A stretch of 64,000 nt of DNA, from assembly GCA_027310565.1 (NCBI GenBank), contig DAIDAP010000036.1, positions 26,896-90,895 on the forward strand. The letters are read 5' to 3'. How positions within the stretch are numbered: position 1 is the stretch's first letter; each line of letters starts with the position of its first letter. The notes under the pieces are model-generated. The model worked only from the letters and a program-made list of their open reading frames with translations. It was not told where the DNA came from and did not search any database. The DNA comes from Chloroflexota bacterium. GTDB taxonomy: Bacteria; Chloroflexota; Limnocylindria; P2-11E. The position numbers were made by a program, and so were the translations under genes. Of the stretch, positions 10,692-19,525 are shown in pieces.

Positions 10692-12185
10692 ATGCTGCGC
10701 GAGCCGCTCACGGTCGCGATGGGGAAGGCCGAGCCGCCTCTCGTGCTCGCGCTCGACATCGGCACCTCGGGGCTGCGGGCGTTCCTCTTCGATTCGCGCG
10801 GGCGGCCGATCGCGCGCGCCGTCGCGCACGCGGACCGGCCGGTGCGCACCTCGCCCGACGGCGAGGCGACCGTCGATCCCGACGAGCGCGTGCGCGCGGC
10901 CTGCGGCGCGATCGACGAGGTGCTGCGGCGCGCGGGGCGGCGCGCCGGCGAGATCGCCGCGGTCGCGGCGTCGACGTTCTGGCACAGCGTCATGGGCGTG
11001 GACGAGCGCGGGCGCCCCACGACGCGCGTCCTCACCTGGGCCGACACGCGCGCGCGCGGCGACGCCGCGGCGCTGCGGACGGAGCTCGACGCGCGCGCGG
11101 TGCACGCGCGGACCGGCTGCGTCCTCCACGCGTCGTACCTCCCGGCCAAGCTCCGCTGGCTCGCCGCGCACGAGCGCGACGCCTACCGGCGAACGGCGCG
11201 CTGGCTCTCGCTCGGCGAGTACCTGTACCTCTCGCTCCTCGGCGAGGCGCGCGCCGCGCACGGGATGGCGTCGGCGACGGGGCTCTACGACCAGCGTCTG
11301 CGGCGCTGGGACGCGCCGATGCTCGCGCACCTCGGCGTCGCGGAGCGCGCGCTCTCGCCGATCGACGACGCGCCGCTCCGCGGCCTGCGCCGCGCCTTCG
11401 CGCGCCGCTGGCCCGCGCTCGCCGACGTCCCGTGGGTCCCGGCCATCGGCGACGGGGCGTGCTCGAACGTCGGCGCCGGCGTCGTCGGACGCGGCGTCGC
11501 ATCGCTCTTCCTCGGGACCTCCGGCGCGATGCGCGTCGTGTACGCGACGGACGATCCGCCGGTCGTCGAGGGCGGGTGGACCTACCGGCTCGACGCGCGG
11601 CGCGTCGTCGCCGGCGGCGCGCTGAGCAGCGGCGGGAACGTCCTCGGCTGGCTGGGGCGGGCGTTCCCCGGCGTGGACCTCGCGCGCGTCGTGCGCGCCG
11701 CCGGCCCCGAGCGTCTCGTCGCGCTCCCGCTCCTCGCGGGAGACCGCAGCCCCACCTGGGACGACGCCGCGCGCGCCGCGGTCGCCGGCATCGGGCTCTC
11801 CGACACGGCCGAGGACGTCGCGCGCGCGATGGTCGAGGGCGTCGCGCACCGTGTCGCGCGTCTGTGGCGCGTCGTGCACGACGCGATGCCGGGCATCTCG
11901 ACCGTCGTGGCCACCGGCGGCACGCTCCTGGCGCTCCCGTGGCTCATCCAGCTCTTCGCCGACGCGATCGATCGCCCCGTCGCCATGAGCATGGCCGGCG
12001 AGGGGTCCGCGCGCGGCGCCGCGCTCGCGGCGCTCGAGCGCACCGGACACCTCTCCGACGTCGCCGCGGTCCGCTCGCCGGTCGGCCGCGTCTTCCGGCC
12101 GCGTCCGGAGGTGCACGCGCGCCTTGCCCGCGGCGTCGAGCGGCAGCGTGCGCTGGAGGAGGCGGTGCGGCCGCTCATGGGATGA
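10692..12185 (+). CDS. gntK: FGGY-family carbohydrate kinase, probably gluconokinase
   Basis: 497 aa. Two-domain FGGY sugar kinase: N-terminal phosphate motif LALDIGTSGLRAFLFD, the substrate region STFWHSVMGVDERGRPTTRVLTWADTRA, and the C-terminal ATP motif VATGGTLLALPWLIQLFADAIDRPV. The HSVMGVD...LTWADTRA stretch resembles FGGY gluconokinases more than xylulokinases. The neighbours gnd, zwf and tkt support gluconate entering the oxidative pentose phosphate pathway as 6-phosphogluconate. Xylulokinase remains possible. The TGA stop is followed after 36 nt by the LemA start. Confidence 0.8.
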   Translation: MLREPLTVAMGKAEPPLVLALDIGTSGLRAFLFDSRGRPIARAVAHADRPVRTSPDGEATVDPDERVRAACGAIDEVLRRAGRRAGEIAAVAASTFWHSVMGVDERGRPTTRVLTWADTRARGDAAALRTELDARAVHARTGCVLHASYLPAKLRWLAAHERDAYRRTARWLSLGEYLYLSLLGEARAAHGMASATGLYDQRLRRWDAPMLAHLGVAERALSPIDDAPLRGLRRAFARRWPALADVPWVPAIGDGACSNVGAGVVGRGVASLFLGTSGAMRVVYATDDPPVVEGGWTYRLDARRVVAGGALSSGGNVLGWLGRAFPGVDLARVVRAAGPERLVALPLLAGDRSPTWDDAARAAVAGIGLSDTAEDVARAMVEGVAHRVARLWRVVHDAMPGISTVVATGGTLLALPWLIQLFADAIDRPVAMSMAGEGSARGAALAALERTGHLSDVAAVRSPVGRVFRPRPEVHARLARGVERQRALEEAVRPLMG

Positions 12186-12221
12186 TTGTCGCCGCAGGAC
12201 CGCCTGCCGAAGGGGGAGGTC

Positions 12222-12785
12222 GTGGAGATCTGGATCGCCGTCGCGGTCGTCGTGGTCGTCGCCCTGTTCCTCGTCGCCACCTACAACCGCCTCGTCACGC
12301 TGCGGCAGCGCGTGAAGGAAGCGTGGTCGGATATCGACGTGCAGCTCAAGCGTCGCTACGACCTCATCCCGAACCTCGTCGCCACGGTGAAGGGCTACGC
12401 GGCGCACGAAGCCGGCGTGTTCGACCGCGTGACGCAGGCGCGCGCGAACGCGATCAGCGCGGGCCAGACCGGCGGTCCGGAGCAGCGGGCGGCCGCTGAG
12501 AACCAGCTCACCGCGGCGCTGCGCTCGGTCTTCGCCGTCGCCGAGAACTACCCGCAGCTCCAGGCGGTGCAGGAATTCAAGGACCTGTCCGAGAACCTGA
12601 CCGCGACCGAGGACAAGATCTCGTTCGCGCGCCGCTTCTACAACGGCAACGTCCGTGACTACAGCACCGCGCTGCAGACGTTCCCGACGAACCTCATGGC
12701 CGGGGCGTTCGGCTTCGCCGCCGAGCAGTACTTCGAGCTGGCGGAGGCGGCCGAGCGCGAAGCGCCGAAGGTGTCGTTCAGCTAA
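12222..12785 (+). CDS. LemA family membrane protein
   Basis: 187 aa from the GTG at 12222; the TTG at 12186 in the track lacks support, whereas a purine-rich AGGGGGAGG ends a few bases before the GTG. One N-terminal membrane helix (IWIAVAVVVVVALFLVATYN) is followed by the LemA signature KEAWSDIDVQLKRRYDLIPNLVATVKGYA and a long helical domain that ends in FNLMAGAFGF-like text. Function of the family is unclear; LemA genes commonly sit beside htpX, as here. Confidence 0.93.
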   Translation: MEIWIAVAVVVVVALFLVATYNRLVTLRQRVKEAWSDIDVQLKRRYDLIPNLVATVKGYAAHEAGVFDRVTQARANAISAGQTGGPEQRAAAENQLTAALRSVFAVAENYPQLQAVQEFKDLSENLTATEDKISFARRFYNGNVRDYSTALQTFPTNLMAGAFGFAAEQYFELAEAAEREAPKVSFS

Positions 12786-12793
12786 GCCCGGCG

Positions 12794-13717
12794 ATGGCAA
12801 CAGAGGCGCCGCGGCTGAACATCTACGACGCGGTCGCGGCGAATCGCTGGCGCACCGTCGTGCTCGTCGCGGTCTTCACCGTGATCGTGACGGCGCTCGC
12901 CTACTTCGTCGGCGAGTACTTCGCCCCGGGCGGCGGCATCGCGCTCCTGCCCTTCGGGCTCGGTCTCTCCGCCGTGTCGGCCGCGGGCTCGTACCTCGCG
13001 GGGGACCGGGTCATCCTGGCCCAGAGCCGGGCGCGGGAGCTCGCACCGGGCGCCGAGCCGCGGCTGCGCAACGTCGTCGAGACGCTCGCGATCGGACTGG
13101 GGATCCAGCCGCCGAAGCTGTACGTCATCGAAGATCCCGCGCCCAACGCCTTCGCGACCGGGCGCGATCCGGCGCACGCGTCCATCGCCGTGACGCGCGG
13201 GCTCCTCGAGAAGATGGACCGGACCGAGCTCGAGGGCGTGCTCGCGCACGAGATGAGCCACGTCGTGAACCGCGACATCCGTGTCATGCTCCTCATCGCC
13301 GTGCTCGTCGGGTCCGTCGCGCTGATCTCCGACCTCCTGCTGCGCTCGTTCTGGTGGGGGGGTGCCCGCCGGCGCGGCGGCCGCGAACGCGGCGGCGGCG
13401 CGATCATCGCGCTCGTCGCGCTCGCGCTCGCGATCCTCACGCCGATCGTCGCGGCGATCATCCAGCTCGCGGTCTCGCGGCAGCGCGAGTACCTCGCCGA
13501 TGCCTCGGGCGCCCTCCTCACGCGGTACCCGCCGGGGCTCGCCAGCGCGCTGCGCAAGATCGCGGCGGATCCCGCGCCCCTGGCCGTGGCGAACAAGGCG
13601 ACGGCGTCGTTGTACATCTGGAATCCGTTGAAAGACTCGCCGCGCGCCATGGACGGCCTGTTCGACACGCACCCGCCGATCGCCGAGCGGATCAAGCGCC
13701 TCGAAGCGATGGGCTGA
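12794..13717 (+). CDS. htpX: M48-family zinc metalloprotease HtpX
   Basis: 307 aa. Membrane protease for quality control of membrane proteins. Two N-terminal helices (VVLVAVFTVIVTALAYFVGEYF and the following segment) precede the zinc site LAHEMSHVVNRD (HEXXH); the third ligand is in QREYLADASG, followed by two further hydrophobic segments flanked by RRGGRERGG. HTHPPIAERIKRLEAM-type text (DTHPPIAERIKRL) closes the protein, as in the family. It begins 8 nt after lemA and continues into the propeller gene, so the three probably form an operon. Confidence 0.95.
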   Translation: MATEAPRLNIYDAVAANRWRTVVLVAVFTVIVTALAYFVGEYFAPGGGIALLPFGLGLSAVSAAGSYLAGDRVILAQSRARELAPGAEPRLRNVVETLAIGLGIQPPKLYVIEDPAPNAFATGRDPAHASIAVTRGLLEKMDRTELEGVLAHEMSHVVNRDIRVMLLIAVLVGSVALISDLLLRSFWWGGARRRGGRERGGGAIIALVALALAILTPIVAAIIQLAVSRQREYLADASGALLTRYPPGLASALRKIAADPAPLAVANKATASLYIWNPLKDSPRAMDGLFDTHPPIAERIKRLEAMG

Positions 13718-13722
13718 GGAGG

Positions 13723-14703
13723 GTGCGGACCTCCACGGCGGGGATCGTCGCGGCGCTGCTCGTCGTCGCCGCGGCCGTGCTGGGGCTGGGCGCGAGCGTC
13801 CTCGCGCGCAGGCCGCCACCCACGCCGGTCGTCGTCACGTTCACGCCCGCTCCGACCACGCCGCCGCCGGCGCCGACCACCGATCCCGCGGTGTTCCGCC
13901 AGCGCCTGGCCGGCGGCTGCGCGACGGCCGACAACGTCTGGGTGGTGAGCGACGGCGGGACGCTGATCCGGTACGCCGGCAGGGACTGGGAGCAGGTCGA
14001 CGCCACGCTGCGGTCGCTGGTGCGCGCCGCGTGCGACGACCGCGGCCTCATCGCCGTCGGACCGGCGGGCGGCGTGCTGCTCGTCGACGAGAGCGCCCAG
14101 ACGGTGAGCTCGGTCTACCTCGGCGTCGAGGACCTCTGGGGCGTCGCGGTCACGGCGGAGGGCGACCTCGTCACGGGGGCGAACGGGGAGGTGCAGCTCC
14201 TCGCGGGCGGCTCGTGGCAGCCCTTCGCGGAGGGGATCCGGACCGATCTCCTGGCGATCGCCGCCTTCTCGCTGCGGTCGGCGTGGGCGGTCGGCGCCGG
14301 CGGCGCCTCCTACCGCCTCGAGCCCGCCGGCTGGCGCGCGGTCCCGACCGGCGTCCAAGCGGCGCTCCGCGCCGTCGCCGCGACCACGGTGACCGACGCG
14401 GTCGCCGTCGGCGACGCGGGCACCGTGCTGCGCTTCGACGGCACGGGCTGGCGGACGGCCGAGAGCGGCGTCAGCACGACGCTGCGCGACGTCATCGTGG
14501 CGCCCGCGCTCTGGATCGTCGGCGACGGCGGCGTCGTGCTCACCGGCGAGCCGCTGCGGAACCTGGACATCGGAACGTCGTGCGATCTCCGCGCCGTGTT
14601 CGCGAAAGGCCAGGACGTGTGGATCGTCGGCTCCGCCGGCTCGCGCGGCGGCGTGTGGCGGCTGCGCGGCGGCGCCGTCGCCGAGAAGTGGGGAGTCTGT
14701 TAG
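13723..14703 (+). CDS. Membrane-anchored beta-propeller protein (Ycf48-like repeats)
   Basis: 326 aa from the GTG at 13723, which lies 5 nt after htpX; the track joins it to antisense text. One N-terminal membrane anchor (STAGIVAALLVVAAAVLGLGASV) and a Pro/Thr linker are followed by six or seven repeats. Their form is VWVVSDGGTLIRYAGRDWEQV, AWAVGAGGASYRLEPAGWRAV, AVAVGDAGTVLRFDGTGWRTA and LWIVGDGGVVL. This pattern (aVG..GtllR.dg..W) is that of Ycf48-like or kelch-like outer-face propellers. Likely binds a partner outside the membrane, perhaps in the HtpX/LemA quality-control context. No catalytic residues seen. Confidence 0.75.
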   Translation: MRTSTAGIVAALLVVAAAVLGLGASVLARRPPPTPVVVTFTPAPTTPPPAPTTDPAVFRQRLAGGCATADNVWVVSDGGTLIRYAGRDWEQVDATLRSLVRAACDDRGLIAVGPAGGVLLVDESAQTVSSVYLGVEDLWGVAVTAEGDLVTGANGEVQLLAGGSWQPFAEGIRTDLLAIAAFSLRSAWAVGAGGASYRLEPAGWRAVPTGVQAALRAVAATTVTDAVAVGDAGTVLRFDGTGWRTAESGVSTTLRDVIVAPALWIVGDGGVVLTGEPLRNLDIGTSCDLRAVFAKGQDVWIVGSAGSRGGVWRLRGGAVAEKWGVC

Positions 14704-14718
14704 CCCGTGTCACGACAC

Positions 14719-14724
14719 TAAACT
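14719..14724 (+). promoter_or_regulatory. -10 hexamer TAAACT, 7 nt before the CoA-transferase gene
   Basis: TAAACT ends 7 nt before the GTG at 14732 and no Shine-Dalgarno sequence is visible, so a leaderless start is likely. It overlaps a GTCACGACACTA string that also ends the inverted repeats of the 37.4-kb element. Confidence 0.4.
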
Positions 14725-14731
14725 CGCCGGA

Positions 14732-15931
14732 GTGCCACACGACGCGCCGCTCGCCGGCATCCGCGTGCTCGAGGTCGGCAACTACATGGCCGGGCCGTTC
14801 TGCGGTATGCAGCTCGCGGACCTCGGCGCCGACGTCGTGAAGGTCGAAGACCCGCGCGGCGGCGACCTGTCGCGGCGGCTCGAGCCGATCGTGGACGGCG
14901 AGAGCGGCAACTTCGTGCGGATCAACCGCGGAAAGCGCAGCATCGCGCTCGATCTGAAGCGCCAGCCGGCGAAGGCGCTCTTCCGCCGCCTCGCGGCGAA
15001 CGCCGACGTCATCGTCGAGAACCTGCGCCCCGGTACGATGCGCGACCTCGGCCTCGACCCGCGCGAGCTGCTCGACGCGAACCCGCGGCTCGTCTACGCC
15101 GCGGTGACCGGCTGGGGGCTCGACGGCCCGTACGCCGATCGCCCCGCGCTCGACATCATCGTGCAGGCCATGAGCGGACTCATGAGCGTGACCGGTGAGG
15201 AGGGCGGCGCTCCGGTGAAGGTCGGCGTCTCGATCTCGGACCTCGCCGCCGGCCTCTACGCGACGATCGCGGTGCAGGCCGCGCTCATGGTCCGCGCGCG
15301 CGACGGCCGCGGGCAGCTCGTCGACGTGTCGATGTTCGAGTCCTCGGTGTCGCTCGCGGTCTGGGAGTCCGGCATCTACTTCACGACGGGCGAGGTGCCG
15401 CGCGCCGCCGGATCGGCGCACAAGCTCGTCGGCCCGTACCAGGCGGTCCGCGCGTCCGACCGTCACTTCGTGCTCGGCGCGACGACGCCGCCCACGTGGG
15501 CCGCGTTCTGCGCCGCGCTCGACCTCGGGCGCCTCGAGCGCGACGCGCGATTCGCCGACGGCACGCTGCGCCGCCACAACGCCGACGCGCTCATCCCGCT
15601 CATCGAGGAGGTCACCCGGGCGCGTCCGGCGTCGCACTGGCTCTCGGTCCTGCGCGCGGCGGGCGTGCCGTGCGGCGAGATCTCCGACTACGCCGCGGTG
15701 TTCGAGGACGCGCACCTGCGGTCGCGTGGCTTCTTCGTCGACCTCGCGCACCCGACGCTGGGGACGGTGCGCGCGCTGGGGACGCCGCTGCGCCTGACCT
15801 CGTCGCCGCCGCGCATCGAGCGCGCCGGCCCGCTCCTCGGCGAGCACACGCGCGAGGTCCTGGCCGGGGCCGGGTGCGCGCCGGGCGACATCGACGCGCT
15901 CCTCGCCGAGGGCACGGTCGCGGCCCCGTGA
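14732..15931 (+). CDS. CaiB/BaiF family CoA-transferase (type III)
   Basis: 399 aa. Moves CoA between organic acids, forming an aspartyl-CoA intermediate. Family signatures: IRVLEVGNYMAGPFCGMQLADLGADVVKVE, RINRGKRSIALDLKRQ, DVIVENLRPGTM, YAAVTGWGLDGPYADRPALDIIVQAMSGLMSVTG, and DVSMFES. The catalytic Asp is probably in PALDIIVQAMSG. Substrate cannot be read from the sequence. The TGA stop overlaps the GTG of the enoyl-CoA hydratase gene, so the two are coupled and probably act in one acyl-CoA degradation route. Confidence 0.92.
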   Translation: MPHDAPLAGIRVLEVGNYMAGPFCGMQLADLGADVVKVEDPRGGDLSRRLEPIVDGESGNFVRINRGKRSIALDLKRQPAKALFRRLAANADVIVENLRPGTMRDLGLDPRELLDANPRLVYAAVTGWGLDGPYADRPALDIIVQAMSGLMSVTGEEGGAPVKVGVSISDLAAGLYATIAVQAALMVRARDGRGQLVDVSMFESSVSLAVWESGIYFTTGEVPRAAGSAHKLVGPYQAVRASDRHFVLGATTPPTWAAFCAALDLGRLERDARFADGTLRRHNADALIPLIEEVTRARPASHWLSVLRAAGVPCGEISDYAAVFEDAHLRSRGFFVDLAHPTLGTVRALGTPLRLTSSPPRIERAGPLLGEHTREVLAGAGCAPGDIDALLAEGTVAAP

Positions 15932-16728
15932 GCCGTGCGGTCCCGGGCTCCGGCGACGTCCGCGTCGAGCTGCGGGACGCGGGCGCGCTGTGGGTGACGT
16001 TCGCACGCGGCCGCACCCGCAACGCGATGACGTTCGCGATGTACGAGGAGCTCGAGGCCGCCGCGCATCGTGCCGACGCCGACGCCGGCGTGCGCGCCCT
16101 GGTGCTCGCCGGAGAGGGCGGCGCGTTCGTCGCCGGCACCGACATCGCGCAGTTCGCCGGATTCCGCACCGCGGAGGATGCGTACCGCTACGAGGACTTC
16201 ATGGAGCGCGTGCTCGGAGCGCTCGAGGCCGTGCGCAAGCCGACGATCGCGGCGATCGGCGGTGCGACCACCGGCGGCGGGCTCGCGATCGCGTCCGCGT
16301 GCGACCTGCGGATCGCGACGACGGGCGCGACGTTCGGCATGCCGATCGCGCGCACGCTCGGCAACTGCCTCGCCCTCGCGAACCTCGTCCGCGTCGCGTC
16401 GCTCATCGGCGCCGCCCGCACGAAGGAGCTCGTGTTCACGGCGCGCATCGTCACCGCCGCCGAGGCGCTCGCGAGCGGTCTCGTCACCGAGGTCGTGGCC
16501 GACGACGCGGCGCTGTCCGCGCGAGTCGACGAGCTCGTGCGGCTCCTGTCGGGCCACGCGCCGCTCACGCTGTGGGCGACCAAGGAGGGGCTGCGCCGGG
16601 TGCGCGAGCGGCTGCTGCGCGAGGAGGACGGGCGCGACCTCGTCGCGCTGTGCTACACCAGCGCCGATTTCCGGGAGGGCGTCCGCGCGTTCCTGGAGAA
16701 GCGCCGGCCCGTCTGGCGGGGCGAGTGA
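15928..16728 (+). CDS. Enoyl-CoA hydratase/isomerase family protein
   Basis: 266 aa from the GTG at 15928 in a GTGA overlap with the CoA-transferase gene. Crotonase fold: ARGRTRNAMTFAMYEEL, oxyanion-hole region VLAGEGGAFVAGTDIAQF, and AIGGATTGGGLAIASACDLRIAT. The second catalytic Glu of classical hydratases (usual form ACDLRIA...FGxPE) is replaced here by MPIARTLGNCLALANLVR, so activity may be isomerase or hydrolase rather than hydratase. Acts with the upstream CoA-transferase on an unknown acyl-CoA. Confidence 0.88.
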   Translation: MSRAVPGSGDVRVELRDAGALWVTFARGRTRNAMTFAMYEELEAAAHRADADAGVRALVLAGEGGAFVAGTDIAQFAGFRTAEDAYRYEDFMERVLGALEAVRKPTIAAIGGATTGGGLAIASACDLRIATTGATFGMPIARTLGNCLALANLVRVASLIGAARTKELVFTARIVTAAEALASGLVTEVVADDAALSARVDELVRLLSGHAPLTLWATKEGLRRVRERLLREEDGRDLVALCYTSADFREGVRAFLEKRRPVWRGE

Positions 16729-16735
16729 TCCGCGC

Positions 16736-18349
16736 TCAGCGCGCCAGCCAGACCAGGGCCAGATCCTGGCCCACGCCCGCGCCCGGCTGGATGCGCCAAC
16801 CGCGCAGCTCGCGCGCGTAGGGCACCGTCCGCCCCCACCACAGGAGCGGATACGCGTAGGCCTTGTCGTCGAGGATGTACTTGGTCGCCTGGGCGACGAG
16901 GCTCGCGCGCTTGCCCGCGTCGAGCTCGGTGCTCTGCGCCGCGATCATGTCGTCGAGCGCGCCGTCGCCGAACGCGCCGCGGAAGCGCGCGAGCTGGAGG
17001 TCGGGCTCGTCGATCGCGGCGCAGGCGACGTCCAGGGCCACGTCGTACGCGCCCGTCCGCAGCGCCTCCTGGTACGCGGCCGGCGCGCGCGCGTCACGCG
17101 TGACGGCGAGGCCGACCTGCTTCCACTGCTCGACGAGGTACGCCGAGAGGGCGTCGTACGGGGCGGCGTCGGGGGTCAGCAGCGTGAAGCGCAGCGAGGC
17201 CGCGCCCGCGTCGGCGAGGAGCTGCTTCGCGTCCGTCTTGTTCTTGGCGGCGTCGGTGCCGAAGCCCTTGAGCGCCTGCAGGTCCGTGCCGGCGAGCTCG
17301 AAACGGCTCGTCGGGCGCAGGAGCCCGCCCACGTCGCGCAGCGGCGTGGTCTTCCGCAGCTCGGACGACGCGCCGTAGCGGTCGATCGCGAGCGAGACCG
17401 CCTGGCGCACCTTCACGTCGTCGAAGGGCTTCCGCGTCCGGTTCGGGATGAGGTCGTTCACGCAGTTGAGCGACGAGTCCTGGATCGCGGCCGAGTCGCC
17501 GAGCGCGGTCACGATCGGACCGACCTGCCCCGGCGCGAAGCCCGCGAAGTCGACGAGCGCGCTCTTCTTCGCGACGGCGTCGGCCCGCGCGGCGGTATCG
17601 GTCAGGATGATCGCTCGGAACCCGTCGAGGTACGGCAGGCGCGCCCCGCTCGCGTCGGTCCCGAAGTAGTCGGCGTTCCGCTTGCCGACGAGCTCCTTGC
17701 CCGGGTCGCTCGAGACGTACGTGAAGGGACCGGTGCCGTCGACGTTCTTCTCGTAGAAGCGGATGTCGCCCTGGAGCTTCGCCGCGCTCTCGATCACGTT
17801 CCAGGGCGACGCGAGCAGGGTCTTGAACGCGGCCGAGGGCCGCTTCAGCGTGAAGACCACGGTCGACGGGTCCGGCGCGGCCACGGCGTCGACCATCGCG
17901 TAGTCGTCCCTGCGCGCCGAGTTCACGCCGGACGGCGGGGACACGATCTTCCGGTACGTGGCGACGACGTCCGCGGAGGTCAGCGCGGCGCCGTCGTGGA
18001 ACCTCACGTCGCCGCGCAGCTTCACCGTGACCGTGAGGTTGTCGGCCGAGAAGCTCGGCTGGCCCTGCGCGACGTCGGGCAGGACCTCCGCCGGCTGGTT
18101 CGGGTCGATCCGGTACAGCACGCTGTAGAAGGGCGCCACGAGCTCGAGCACCGTCGGCGACGTCTCGCGGTGCGGGTCGAGCGACGGCGGCTGGCCGTCG
18201 ACGACGAAGGTGAGCGTGCCGCCGGCCTGCGCCGGGACGCCGGTCACCGCCGAGGACGGCGACGGCGACGGTGCGGGCTGGGCGGCGCAGCCGCCGAGCA
18301 CGAGCGCGGCGATGAGGGGGAGCGCGAAGAAGCGGCGGGTGTCGGTCAT
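16736..18349 (-). CDS. ABC transporter solute-binding lipoprotein, family 5 (peptide/nickel type)
   Basis: 537 aa. Lipoprotein signal ends in ALVLGGCAAQ (lipobox LGGC), followed by a Pro/Ser linker and the SBP_bac_5 fold: TLTFVVDGQPPSLDPHRETSPT, VAQGQPSFSADNLTVTVKLRGDVRFHDGAALTSADVVATYRK, and a C-terminal oligopeptide-binding-like lobe. The gene has a ribosome binding site (CAGGAGC) and TAGAGT as a -10, 12 nt upstream of the ATG. No permease or ATPase gene is adjacent, so it is an orphan binding protein in this window. Substrate unknown. Confidence 0.92.
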   Translation of the reverse strand: MTDTRRFFALPLIAALVLGGCAAQPAPSPSPSSAVTGVPAQAGGTLTFVVDGQPPSLDPHRETSPTVLELVAPFYSVLYRIDPNQPAEVLPDVAQGQPSFSADNLTVTVKLRGDVRFHDGAALTSADVVATYRKIVSPPSGVNSARRDDYAMVDAVAAPDPSTVVFTLKRPSAAFKTLLASPWNVIESAAKLQGDIRFYEKNVDGTGPFTYVSSDPGKELVGKRNADYFGTDASGARLPYLDGFRAIILTDTAARADAVAKKSALVDFAGFAPGQVGPIVTALGDSAAIQDSSLNCVNDLIPNRTRKPFDDVKVRQAVSLAIDRYGASSELRKTTPLRDVGGLLRPTSRFELAGTDLQALKGFGTDAAKNKTDAKQLLADAGAASLRFTLLTPDAAPYDALSAYLVEQWKQVGLAVTRDARAPAAYQEALRTGAYDVALDVACAAIDEPDLQLARFRGAFGDGALDDMIAAQSTELDAGKRASLVAQATKYILDDKAYAYPLLWWGRTVPYARELRGWRIQPGAGVGQDLALVWLAR

Positions 18350-18369
18350 GCGGTGCTCCTGACTCTACG

Positions 18370-19479
18370 TCATGCCCGGCGCGCGAGGACGTCCCGGTAG
18401 ACGTCGACGAGCTGTGCGGTCACGTGCCCCCAGTCGTACTCCGGCGCGCGCGCCGCGCCCGCCCGTCCGAGGCCCTCGCGCAGCGATGGATCGCCGATGA
18501 GCCGCCCGAGCGCCGCCGCGAGCGCGTCCGGGTCACGCGGCTCCACCAGCAGGCCGGTGACGTTGCGCTGCACCACACGCTTGTACCCGTGGATGTCCGA
18601 CGCGACGACGGCGCGACCGGCGGCCATCGCCTCGAGCAGGACGATCCCGAACGACTCCTGCCCCGTCGAGGGCGCGCAGAAGATGTCCGCGGTCTTGTAG
18701 AAGCGCGCCTTGTCGATGTCGCTCACGCGCCCCGCGAACAGCACGTCGGGCACGCGGTTGTCGCGGACGAAGCGGCGCAGCTCGCCGATCTGCGGCCCGG
18801 AGCTCGCGAGGATGAGCCGCGTGTCGGGGTGCCGCGTCTTGAGCGCCGCGTAGGCGCGCATGAGGTACATCGCGCCCTTGCGCGGCTCGGCGCGGCCGAC
18901 GAAGAGGATGTTCACCTTGCCGTCCCCGAACTCGGGGAACGGCCGCGCGCCCGCGTAGAACTCCACGTCCACGCCGTTCGGGATGATGCGGTAGTCGTCC
19001 GGGAAGTAGCGCGACACGAAGTGGCGCGCGGCGCTGGAGACGCAGATGCGAGCGTCGAGCTTGTTCATGTACCGGTCGAGCACGAAGCGGCCGAGCCAGT
19101 AGGACACCGAGAAGCCGCCGAAGGCGTGGAACGTCGCCACATGGGGGCACCTGGCGGAGTCGAGGATCTGGAACGACAGGAACGGAACGAACGGCTCGTG
19201 GTGGTGGATGATGTCGAACCGCTCGCGCTCGAGCATGCGTGACACGAGCCACTCCAGACGCAGGGAGAGCGTGACGCGCCCGATGCTGCCGTTGAACGGC
19301 ACCGCGACGGCCCGGCCGATCTGGATGACGTCCTGAGCGGGCGGGTCGTCGCCCCATGGCGCGGTGATGATCCGGACCTCGTGCCCGAGCTCGCGCAGGT
19401 GGACGTAGGTCTCACGGATGTGCTCGTTCGCGCCGCCGGGCCGCGGGTACGCGTAGGGCGAGACGATGCCGACCTTCAC
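18370..19479 (-). CDS. GT4 glycosyltransferase, PimA-like
   Basis: 369 aa, GTG start with a purine-rich site (GAGGGGA) upstream. GT-B fold: KVGIVSPYAYPRPGGANEHIRE at the N-terminus, YRIIPNGVDVEFY, the donor-site region ILFVGRAEPRKGAMYLMRAY, and FCAPSTGQESFGIVLLEAMAAGRAVVASDIHGY with the EX7E motif. The opening PGGAxEHI and the company of ino1, pgsA and acyltransferase genes match actinobacterial PimA, the GDP-mannose:phosphatidylinositol mannosyltransferase. The assignment rests partly on that context; another lipid or glycan acceptor is possible. Last gene of the cassette. Confidence 0.85.
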   Translation of the reverse strand: MKVGIVSPYAYPRPGGANEHIRETYVHLRELGHEVRIITAPWGDDPPAQDVIQIGRAVAVPFNGSIGRVTLSLRLEWLVSRMLERERFDIIHHHEPFVPFLSFQILDSARCPHVATFHAFGGFSVSYWLGRFVLDRYMNKLDARICVSSAARHFVSRYFPDDYRIIPNGVDVEFYAGARPFPEFGDGKVNILFVGRAEPRKGAMYLMRAYAALKTRHPDTRLILASSGPQIGELRRFVRDNRVPDVLFAGRVSDIDKARFYKTADIFCAPSTGQESFGIVLLEAMAAGRAVVASDIHGYKRVVQRNVTGLLVEPRDPDALAAALGRLIGDPSLREGLGRAGAARAPEYDWGHVTAQLVDVYRDVLARRA

Positions 19480-19525
19480 GCGGCCGTCCCCTCGCGCCCG
19501 GCTCGGCGCGCCGCTCGCGGCCGGC

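Noticed and set aside
10692-12185. Xylulokinase call
   Set aside because: FGGY family is certain, but the substrate region and the gnd/zwf neighbours fit gluconokinase better.
14709-14720. GTCACGACACTA, identical to the last 12 nt of the 37.4-kb inverted repeat
   Set aside because: No partner repeat or flanking copy nearby. It may be a remnant but chance cannot be excluded at 12 nt.
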